From Sinomicrobium oceani (GTDB taxonomy: Bacteria; Bacteroidota; Bacteroidia; Flavobacteriales; Flavobacteriaceae), in assembly GCF_900119185.1 (NCBI RefSeq), contig NZ_FPJE01000007.1, positions 158,557-222,556 on the forward strand: a stretch of 64,000 nt of DNA, read 5' to 3'. Shown piece by piece: positions 57,217 through 64,000 of the stretch (positions within the stretch are counted from its first letter, which is position 1; each line of letters opens with the position of its first letter). Below the pieces are notes generated by a model that made no database searches, was not told where the DNA came from, and saw only the letters and a list, made by a program, of their open reading frames with translations. Position numbers and translations under genes: made by a program.

Positions 57217-57367
57217 CAAAACAAACCGGAAAAGACAGCCGTGTTATCTTTCCGTTCCCGTAAGATCTCTTAGGGCTGCGGTGCCACAATACAAAACTGT
57301 AAGACAGACACTATAAAAAAATATTTTATTATTTTGTATCAGATTTCAGACAACCAACAACCAACCC

Positions 57368-57763
57368 ATGAACACCGTTACAGCATGCATTGAAAACAGC
57401 ATGGCGTATTTTTGGATCAGCGAAGGTATCCTGTATGTCAAATACAAGGCCGGCACCTTCCTCGGGCTCGACAATGCCAGGGAGCTTACCGCCGAACGTT
57501 TGCGCCTGCAACGCGAAAAACCCTATCCGGTCTTCGTGGATATGCGCAAAGTGAAAAATATCGACAGGGCCGCACGGTGTTATTTTGCCCGTGAAGGATC
57601 GATACTCATCAGTGCCATGGCCATATATACCCCCTCACCGCAGACCAAAGCCATTGCCGATTTTTACCTGCTTACCAACATTCCTGTGGTTCCCACACAG
57701 CTATTCGAAAATAAACACAGCGCCATCAATTACCTGAAAAGCTTTCTACAACCCGGTTATTGA
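57368..57763 (+). CDS. STAS-like (SpoIIAA-fold) small protein
   Basis: The 131-residue soluble protein begins with beta-strands and has the pattern YPVFVDMRKVKNIDRAARCYFA followed by AIYTPSPQTKAIADFYLLTNIP. It resembles DUF7793/SpoIIAA-like STAS folds. It is co-directional with the A-T-R/PPTase genes after a 151-bp gap. The function is unknown. Confidence 0.7.
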   Translation: MNTVTACIENSMAYFWISEGILYVKYKAGTFLGLDNARELTAERLRLQREKPYPVFVDMRKVKNIDRAARCYFAREGSILISAMAIYTPSPQTKAIADFYLLTNIPVVPTQLFENKHSAINYLKSFLQPGY

Positions 57764-57874
57764 ACTTATGGGAACCAACCTGGCTCCATACGTATTTTTG
57801 ATCTTTAGCTTTTTTTATAGCTAAAAAAGCAGAAAAATCTTATTTTTAAGAGGAGTTCATTAAATTACACCTAT

Positions 57875-58858
57875 ATGCTGAAATCGCTGAACATCTTTTT
57901 TAAGCTACTGAAAAAATCATTGGCCCGTTGGAACACCAACGATCCGTTCCCCAAGGGCGCTACCATAGCCTATTACACCCTGTTTTCGCTGCCGTCCCTG
58001 CTTATTATCGTTATCACCATAGCCAGTATGTTCTTCGAACGCGAAGCGGTACAGGGCAGGATTACCGCACAGATCGGGGATTTCGTGGGGCAGGACTCCG
58101 CCAGGGCCGTAGAGAACATGATCGTCAATGTATCGGCTTCGAAAGAGTCGGCCTGGGCGATCATCATCAGTATAGGCATGGTACTCTTTGCCGCCACGGG
58201 CGTATTCCTGCAACTCAAAAGGGCGATGAACGATATCTGGAGCGTAGCTGCCAAAAAAGCGAATTTCCGCACCATGATCATCGACCGGCTGATCTCCTTC
58301 GGGATGGTACTGGTCATCGGCTTCCTGCTGCTGGTCTCGCTGGTGATCTCTGCCTTACTCAACGTACTGAAAGATCATATCGAAGAGATTACAGGCAGTC
58401 TTACCGCCAGCCTGGTACACCTGCTGAACTTCGGCATCTCTTTTGTAATCATCACCTTACTATTCGCCGCGCTGTTCAAGTTATTACCCGATGTAAAGCT
58501 ACGGTGGAAAACGACTTTTATCGGGGCTGCACTGACCACGGTATTGTTCCTGATCGGGGAATCGCTCATCAGCTTCTATTTCGGAAAAAGCGAACCGGCA
58601 TCGGTTTACGGGGCCGCAGGATCCTTGGTTATCATCCTGTTATGGGTCAACTACATCTGCCTGATCCTGTTTTTCGGGGCCGAGTTTACCGTACAGTATG
58701 CCACCTTCAAAAGAGAACGCGTACGCCCCAATCATTTCGCCGAACCGGCGATCTACCAGGAAATCAAAAAACTCAGCACCCGCCACCTCAACCCGGAAGA
58801 AGAAAAACGCATACTCGCTCAGCTCCGGGCCAACCTGGAGATCACGGAAAAAGAATAA
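57875..58858 (+). CDS. YihY/BrkB family membrane protein
   Basis: The 327-residue protein has six membrane helices and the family motif GATIAYYTLFSLPSLLIIV near the start, with YGAAGSLVIILLWVNYICLILFFGAEF near the end. The family was earlier called ribonuclease BN and is now an inner-membrane protein of unknown role. A charged C-terminal tail of about 60 residues follows. Confidence 0.92.
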   Translation: MLKSLNIFFKLLKKSLARWNTNDPFPKGATIAYYTLFSLPSLLIIVITIASMFFEREAVQGRITAQIGDFVGQDSARAVENMIVNVSASKESAWAIIISIGMVLFAATGVFLQLKRAMNDIWSVAAKKANFRTMIIDRLISFGMVLVIGFLLLVSLVISALLNVLKDHIEEITGSLTASLVHLLNFGISFVIITLLFAALFKLLPDVKLRWKTTFIGAALTTVLFLIGESLISFYFGKSEPASVYGAAGSLVIILLWVNYICLILFFGAEFTVQYATFKRERVRPNHFAEPAIYQEIKKLSTRHLNPEEEKRILAQLRANLEITEKE

Positions 58859-59062
58859 CCGGTAGTTTCTCCCTTACGGGCAATCCGGTTGCCCCATGGG
58901 ATTTTACCCGGAACAGGAACCCGGGTAAGCCCCTTATTTTTCACGATGATTGCAACAGTGAAGTATATATCCCGGTTTTTTCACCCCCCGGAGAAACGTT
59001 TTATCGCTATAAAACTAAGGTGAATAACCTGCATATCACCATCGGTGCGCTTGCCGGCAAGC

Positions 59063-59654
59063 ATGAAAATTTTAAAAAGAATATTTGGTTTTATCACAAC
59101 CATACTCGTTTTAAACGTATTGTTCACCTGGATATTTATAAGAAAGAATCCGGGAGAAGATTACATAAAACAGTCTGAACAGGTAAAAGTTCATGTCGAT
59201 GGATCTGCTCAGCACGAGAAGTTTTCCAACGACTCCTTTTTAAATATTCTATTTTTTTCAAAGGAGTTTACGGAAAAATATGGGGGTACACCTTTAGGGA
59301 TACTTTATCCGGAACGTATTTTAATATCCTCAGATTCGATAAATACGGAGCTATGTTCCGGCACCCTCAAACCTACGGGATCGATAATAAAAACTTATTT
59401 GTACTGGTAGACCCGGGGCAATATGATACTCCTGCCTCACTCTTGAGCATCCGATCCTCGTGTTTTCATACCGGGGCATACATAAAGAACGTACCACAGA
59501 AATCATGACCGAGGAAAAAGGTAGCGACGGAAGATATAGCAACAAAAAAGTACCATGGGCTCCACCCGAAGCGGAATACCGCTACAATGTGGAGCAGTAC
59601 CTGACGTATGTTATGACCAAAAAACAGTTTAAAGCCCGGTTCGGAAAGATGTAA
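59063..59654 (+). pseudogene. frameshifted membrane-anchored gene
   Basis: Three frames in succession encode parts of one protein: an N-terminal membrane anchor and acidic region from the ATG at 59063 (MKILKRIFGF...), a middle section in the third frame (YFNILRFDKYGAMFRHPQ..., about 59281-59460) and a C-terminal section in the second frame (RGIHKERTTEIMTEEKG... to 59654). Each part stops shortly after the others take over, with runs of 7 T (59252-59258) and 5 G (59282-59286) in the first switch region. The protein would have been about 195 residues; the function is unknown. Assembly errors could also explain it. Confidence 0.5.
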
Positions 59655-59677
59655 ATCCGGACGATGCGTTTCCTGGT

Positions 59678-60913
59678 TTATCCTGCTTTCTTTTCCCAGC
59701 GCTGCTCTTCACCTATGATATCGGTACGGATATTCCAGGTAAACGAGAAGGCGCCGGAGCCAAACCGGACCGTGAGTCGCCAGACATCCTTTTCCACCGG
59801 CGTGGCATACGCTTTATACCCGGCTATCCAGGATTTTATAAATTGGATATTATCCACAGGACCTTCGGACAATCGTACCTGGACGTGATTCAGTATATTC
59901 TGATACCCGAACTCGGAGATCGACATGGATTCGGACAGGCGATAGGCTCCCTCACCTGTTCGTTCCACAGGCAAAAAAAGGTCGTCGATAATCGGGGCTT
60001 CCTTCCGGACGTATTGTTCCTCCCAGTCTTCGGGTAACCGGGGGAGCTTGCCGATACGTTGGTCACGCAGTGTGGCATAGCGGTCCCTGTTGGCTTCCAG
60101 AAATCCTAAAGCACTTTCACAACCGGTGTCCGTATGGTGGTGTTTACGGTCATAAAGCGACCACAGACAGGCGCTTACATCCCGCATAAGTTCCTGTTGG
60201 GGGGTATCGGCCCTAAAGGTGGCGTCGCTGAGCCAGCCGGCTGACCGTATTTCGCCGTCACTAACCCACACCTTTACCTCGTCTACAACATTCGTAGCTA
60301 TATTCCACCGGTAACGGGTGATATAGACCCGGTTTACCCAGGTTACCTGCCAGTGCTCCCGGTCTTGTTTTTCGGTACATATAAGATGCCCGTAAGAATA
60401 GCCTTCCATAAACCCGGAGAGGGGCACCCCGTAGTTATCCTGCAGGTATTTAAACACCGACCCGAGCAGGACATACTGCACCGTTGCACTCTCCTCGACG
60501 TCGAGTGTCCGGATATTGGCCATTTGCTGTACTAAAGTTCCTATTCTATCCAGTTCTGTCTGATCTATATCCAGTTGCGATATGGAGAGCTGTTCGTATC
60601 CCGGAAACGTATCGGGAGGCGCCGGGTAGCGCTTCAGGCTATTCAGGCGCAACTTGTTGTATGTCTTCCGGTTCCTGGTATGGAAAGCGTTGATGGCCAT
60701 ATAGGTGCTGTCGTCTTCGGGCAGGGATTGCTCGGCCTCTATCCGCATCAGCAAGCGTTGCAGTGCCTCTTCCTTACCGGAACGGTACGGCTGCATAAAC
60801 GCATCGATCCTGGCCTGGAAGCGTTCCTTTTCCGTTTCGTATTTTTTCTGGGCCGTGCTGCTGTTGACCAACAGCAGAAAAAACAAGCCGCATAGATATC
60901 CCTGTCTGATCAT
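59678..60913 (-). CDS. secreted hypothetical protein
   Basis: 411 residues from the ATG at 60913, with a signal peptide (ending NSSTAQ) and a helix-rich mature protein containing many charged residues (KKYETEKERFQARIDAFM). No catalytic motif or known domain is visible. It converges on the broken gene with a 23-bp gap. The earlier start at 61060 lacks a signal peptide at its N-terminus. Confidence 0.65.
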   Translation of the reverse strand: MIRQGYLCGLFFLLLVNSSTAQKKYETEKERFQARIDAFMQPYRSGKEEALQRLLMRIEAEQSLPEDDSTYMAINAFHTRNRKTYNKLRLNSLKRYPAPPDTFPGYEQLSISQLDIDQTELDRIGTLVQQMANIRTLDVEESATVQYVLLGSVFKYLQDNYGVPLSGFMEGYSYGHLICTEKQDREHWQVTWVNRVYITRYRWNIATNVVDEVKVWVSDGEIRSAGWLSDATFRADTPQQELMRDVSACLWSLYDRKHHHTDTGCESALGFLEANRDRYATLRDQRIGKLPRLPEDWEEQYVRKEAPIIDDLFLPVERTGEGAYRLSESMSISEFGYQNILNHVQVRLSEGPVDNIQFIKSWIAGYKAYATPVEKDVWRLTVRFGSGAFSFTWNIRTDIIGEEQRWEKKAG

Positions 60914-61618
60914 TCTTTTGGGTTTACCCGGCAAAGGTAAGCTTTCGGGCAAAACCATAATATCGCGGAAATCCGGTACTTCGACAGGCCAGCAACCTAT
61001 GCCGGAACACGCAGCCGACTCCATGCTATCCAAAACAGAGGGTTTATGCTGTACATCCATTTAACTACGAACTAAAGCATTGAGTTCATGGGTTACTTTG
61101 ATCTAACCAAACCCGCTCAGCGAAGAGTTTGCAACTTTGCTGCCCAAATCTTCAATAAAAAGAAAAAACGAAAAACGCCTCTCCGGGGTGTATCCCGGTT
61201 ACTCATAAGTCTTACTTTATTTATCGCTGCAATGGTCTGGTTAATGAAAAGGTTGAAACAAGTTACAAAATATGATTCAACCTTATGAAACACCGTTTTG
61301 GAAGCCCCTCAGAGACCTGTACGGAGCACTTGCCAAAGTAGGAGCACGAGGTATTGGCCTGTCCTTGATGTGCAGTGAGCTGCGAAGTCGGAGACCTTCG
61401 CAGAGCTCGGAACACTTCGTAGAGCGGGGAGACCTTCGCAGAGCACAGAACACTTCGTAGAGCGGGGGATCAAATCTTTGTTGTTGTACATCTCTTTCTT
61501 TAGTCAACGAATCGCCTTCTCTGTTCGCTTTGTAGATACCCCGATCTTTAGGACAGGTTTTCTATGTAGATACCCCCAACTGTCAGATCAAATAGTGGCT
61601 ATTACACCTGAGCATATG
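60914..61618. other. 705-bp intergenic region with tandem repeat
   Basis: It contains a 66-codon plus-strand frame (61088-61288) with one hydrophobic segment but no known similarity, the 38-bp tandem repeat at 61391-61466, and an AT-rich end leading into the toxin cassette. No RNA gene was recognised. Confidence 0.5.
61391..61466. repeat. 38-bp tandem duplication
   Basis: Two near-identical 38-bp copies (GAGACCTTCGCAGAGC... ACACTTCGTAGAGCGG) follow each other, differing at about three positions. A shorter related piece, CGAAGTCGGAGACCTTCG, precedes them. They generate the spurious minus-strand frames in this area. Confidence 0.85.
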
Positions 61619-62104
61619 TCAGGCGATTTTTATTTTTTCTTGTGTTAAATATACGTCCTTGTAGTTTTCAACCACATAAATGTTAACATCTTCAAAACTC
61701 GATGCCACTTTATGGATAATCAACTTAACTTTATTCCAATCTGCTCCTCCCAAACCTGCACCTATCCGTGGTAATGCTACATGATAAATCTTTTTTCTTA
61801 CACATAATTCTAGCATATTGTTAAGAGATTTTTCTATAGCTTTATAGTCTGCTTTTGTTCTCCAAGTTTTTTGAGTGCCTAAATTAAAAACAACACCATC
61901 TTCATAATCATAAGCAAATACATCCCCAAGATTAAAGTCATTTTGCCTGCATAAAGCTTTATAAGCATCATACATTTTAGGAAATTTGCTTTTAAATTCA
62001 AGTGCAATACCTCTTCCCATTGCTCCAGCACAATTGCATCCGTGGGCATAATTTGATACTCCTTCTAATTTAAAAATATTACCAAAACCTATAAACCTAA
62101 TCAT
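61619..62104 (-). CDS. macro-domain protein, DarG/TARG1-like
   Basis: 161 residues from the ATG at 62104. It is a single macro domain: GNIFKLEGVSNYAHGCNCAGAMGRGIALEF is the ADP-ribose-binding start, GTQKTWRTKADY is the DarG-like loop with a Lys, and ALPRIGAGLGGADWNKVK is the second binding loop. Such domains bind ADP-ribose and in DarG/TARG1-type proteins remove it from targets. The gene overlaps the upstream small gene by 8 bp (ATGATTAG), so the two are translationally coupled. The TARG1 catalytic Asp is replaced by Gly here, as in DarG, by my alignment. Confidence 0.85.
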   Translation of the reverse strand: MIRFIGFGNIFKLEGVSNYAHGCNCAGAMGRGIALEFKSKFPKMYDAYKALCRQNDFNLGDVFAYDYEDGVVFNLGTQKTWRTKADYKAIEKSLNNMLELCVRKKIYHVALPRIGAGLGGADWNKVKLIIHKVASSFEDVNIYVVENYKDVYLTQEKIKIA

Positions 62105-62369
62105 TATGTAATTTCCAAACTTTATTAAATTCTTCCTCTCCAATATAATCAAGCTTATCTATTTCTAAATCGGAGAGCTTTTGGTCATAAAGAATACTAT
62201 CTCCCTTAATTGGTTTATCATCTGAAAGAAATGTATATTCTCCCAGATGATTTATTTCAATTTGCCTAACAGCATAATCATTTAAAAAATGTAAGTAATA
62301 AAGAATGTTTTCTTCTTCCCATTTTTTCTTTATATAAATCTCTTTATTAAAATCCTGATTTACCACCAC
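62097..62369 (-). CDS. small acidic protein, likely immunity (DUF6881-like)
   Basis: The 90-residue protein reads YIKKKW ... YAVRQIEINHLGEYTF ... LSDLEIDKLDYIGEEEFNKVW, resembling DUF6881 proteins, which are found next to polymorphic toxins. It overlaps the toxin stop codon by 23 bp and the macro gene by 8 bp. It appears to start with GTG (62369); no ATG is available in frame. The role as immunity protein is inferred from position and size. Confidence 0.7.
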   Translation of the reverse strand: MVVNQDFNKEIYIKKKWEEENILYYLHFLNDYAVRQIEINHLGEYTFLSDDKPIKGDSILYDQKLSDLEIDKLDYIGEEEFNKVWKLHND

Positions 62370-64000
62370 TTATAATCCTATTTGAAATATTTAAACTTGA
62401 TGTGTTATTTATTAAATAAATATGATTGTTAGTTTGTATAACTTTTAATCCTTTTGTTTCAATTTGTATAAAATGTTGAAGTTTTCTACCGTTCCATGGA
62501 ACTCCAAAGAGTCTTCTAGAAACCTGACCTACAGTAAAGCCTGACCCAGGTGCTATATCTGTTAAATATTGTCCAGTTCCATATCTAGCATTTTTTGCTC
62601 CTGTTGATGCCTTTAAAAGTCCTGATTCCATAATAGCATTATATCCAGCTTCATCGGTATAATGATATAATCCAGCACTTGCCCTTGCTGTACCTAGAAA
62701 CTTGCTAGCTAAACCAAAAGCTCCTGCAAAAAACGGAGAGTCTATTCCCATAGGTATAGCATGTCCATTTGCTTTAGGAACCTGCCCTCCATAATAGTCA
62801 TAAGCTTGAACTGCCCATGATGCCATGGCAAATAGCATTTCATCAGTAAAGCCATAATTATTTAGAGTTTCTATCGAAGCTTGACCTTGTCCTATTTTCC
62901 TAATATGGCTTCTAAATTTCTCAAAATATTGCTCTTCAAAATACCATTTATCATCTGCTTTGTGATAGTACTTTTTTGCATCAACCGCAAACGAATGAGC
63001 TCCAGAACCAACAACTTTTTTTGAATCTTTAGATTCCCCTTCTTTAGGACAATCATCACAAAAACCACCTTCTCCATCAGCATTCCACGTGGTGCTTTCT
63101 CCTTCTGGAGTAGCATCCCACATTTCTTGTATTGAATTTACAGTTGTAGTTCCTGAAGGGTCTGCAAAATAAATAGGGTTATTATCAAACGCAGTATAAG
63201 TAGATTGTTGAAAATGAGTAATTGGGTCAATCGTTGTCCATCTTGCAATTGCAGGGTCATAATTCCTTGTTCCAAAATCATGCCAATCTAGGTCTAATTC
63301 ATCCTGCTCCTCTTTATTACCAAAGCCATACTTATGGTCAGTCCCATTAATCACGTTGTTGTAACCCTTATGTTTAAGCCCAAAGGGATAATAGTTATTC
63401 TCCTCTACAATTTCCAGTTGCGGTGCACTTGCTGTCCCCGTATTGGTGTAGGACAATCGTACATTCCCCAGGTGGTCCTTATACTGGTACACATACTTGA
63501 ATGTATTATTTTCCTTCGTTACATACCCCTCGGGATGGCTGAAAAACTGCAATTGCCCGTTCTCATAAATGTAATTCCCAGCATACTCCGTCCGTGTCAC
63601 AGAACTTCCCTGGGTAACCTCCTTCTTTAATTTGGTTCCCGAGGCATCGTAAATATAAGCAATTTTATTGCTTCCGAAACTGACCTGGGTAGGAAGATTT
63701 AAATGATTATAGCTAATCCCGGTGATCCCCTTATTGGCGTCCGTCAGTAAATTGCCGTTGGCATCATAGGTATAATCGTTGCCCGTATTGGTCCCGTCCT
63801 TAAATCCGTAGGTCTTGTTACCACTGTCCGTTACTTTTAAAAGCTTGTTACCCGTATCATAGGCATAAGCCAGGTTGTCCATCACCCCGAAAGAAGTGGC
63901 GCCACTGTTCACGCGTCCCCTGCGGGTTAAGTGTTCTATATTCCCGTTCTTATCATAGGTAATGCCTTCTACCGTATAACGGTCCGTCTGCCCGCCACCG
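62347..64000 (-). CDS. RHS/YD-repeat polymorphic toxin with HYD1-type ADP-ribosyltransferase tip (5' end outside window)
   Basis: The frame is open to base 64000, so the gene is longer than seen; it is the C-terminal part of an RHS protein. YD repeats occur up to about 63350 (YTVEGITYDKNGNIEHL, NLAYAYDTGNKL), followed by the RHS core end YDPAIARWTTIDP at about 63230. The C-terminal region (about 62350-62676) begins LYHYTDEAGYNAIMESG and has GTGQYLTDIAPGSG, the HYD1-signature ADP-ribosyltransferase pattern (H-Y-T, Y in GQYLT). RHS proteins are surface or secreted toxins whose C-terminal tip is released into a rival cell. The tip would modify a target with ADP-ribose. Confidence 0.85.
   Translation of the reverse strand, partial: GGGQTDRYTVEGITYDKNGNIEHLTRRGRVNSGATSFGVMDNLAYAYDTGNKLLKVTDSGNKTYGFKDGTNTGNDYTYDANGNLLTDANKGITGISYNHLNLPTQVSFGSNKIAYIYDASGTKLKKEVTQGSSVTRTEYAGNYIYENGQLQFFSHPEGYVTKENNTFKYVYQYKDHLGNVRLSYTNTGTASAPQLEIVEENNYYPFGLKHKGYNNVINGTDHKYGFGNKEEQDELDLDWHDFGTRNYDPAIARWTTIDPITHFQQSTYTAFDNNPIYFADPSGTTTVNSIQEMWDATPEGESTTWNADGEGGFCDDCPKEGESKDSKKVVGSGAHSFAVDAKKYYHKADDKWYFEEQYFEKFRSHIRKIGQGQASIETLNNYGFTDEMLFAMASWAVQAYDYYGGQVPKANGHAIPMGIDSPFFAGAFGLASKFLGTARASAGLYHYTDEAGYNAIMESGLLKASTGAKNARYGTGQYLTDIAPGSGFTVGQVSRRLFGVPWNGRKLQHFIQIETKGLKVIQTNNHIYLINNTSSLNISNRIISGGKSGF

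Noticed and set aside
57811..57838. AT-rich inverted repeat before the YihY gene
   Set aside because: The stem has almost no GC pairs, so it is too weak to call a terminator.
57928..59178. 416-codon plus-strand frame overlapping the YihY gene
   Set aside because: It is a shadow in another frame, rich in Arg, Pro and His; the YihY frame has the family motifs and membrane helices.
61088..61288. 66-codon plus-strand frame with a hydrophobic segment
   Set aside because: It lies in a repeat-containing gap, has no recognisable similarity and cannot be supported as a gene.
61283..61507. 74-codon minus-strand frame
   Set aside because: It is made by the 38-bp tandem repeat.

Overview
The window looks like chromosomal DNA of a Bacteroidota bacterium, most likely a marine or soil Flavobacteriaceae member of moderate GC. 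The main reasons are a complete Bat (aerotolerance) operon, a split ATP synthase operon (atpBEFHAG without atpDC), a PorW/SprE-type lipoprotein of the type IX secretion/gliding system, DUF4292, DUF4403, DUF4254 and DUF5687 families, the near absence of Shine-Dalgarno sequences, and several TAnnTTTG promoter -7 elements typical of the phylum. No rRNA, tRNA, CRISPR array or intact insertion sequence was recognised.

Layout. 1-346: start of an aldo/keto reductase (minus). 749-10159: plus-strand Bat operon (moxR, DUF58, a BatD-like membrane protein, batA, batB, batC, batD, batE). 10175-14243: cation efflux protein, a small membrane protein, and a SulP transporter paired with a beta-carbonic anhydrase. 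14312-20367: DUF4403 lipoprotein, a secreted hypothetical protein, a LytTR response regulator with its TPR sensor kinase, and a CvpA protein. 20521-23857: small conserved gene, pheS, another small conserved gene and an MFS transporter. 23890-30676: minus-strand envelope cluster (EnvC-like LytM protein, DUF4292 lipoprotein, TPR protein, sugar-nucleotidyltransferase, dut, flippase, lipoprotein). 30874-39583: ATP synthase operon, DUF6168-like protein, bactofilin and porW/sprE. 39752-42003: ABC ATPase and DUF5687 permease. 42274-47980: ferredoxin-type reductase, then polysaccharide genes (GT9, DUF4254, polyprenyl-phosphate sugar transferase, UDP-glucuronate decarboxylase). 48189-52705: serine hydrolase, S41 peptidase, AraC regulator, OmpW. 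53338-58858: a free-standing A-T-R (adenylation, carrier, reductase) NRPS-like enzyme with its own Sfp-type phosphopantetheinyl transferase, a small STAS-like protein and a YihY/BrkB protein. 59063-60913: a broken gene and a secreted hypothetical protein. 61619-64000: an AT-rich accessory cassette holding the 3' end of an RHS polymorphic toxin gene.

The most interesting system is the right-hand cassette. The RHS protein ends in a HYD1-type ADP-ribosyltransferase tip. Its stop codon overlaps a small DUF6881-like gene (likely immunity), which overlaps a DarG/TARG1-like macro-domain gene (possible ADP-ribose-removing antidote). Other notable points are the A-T-R/PPTase pair, a hairpin with a U-tract between atpE and atpF that could set subunit stoichiometry, and a 13-bp tandem repeat carrying one ATG per unit in the leader of the ABC ATPase gene.
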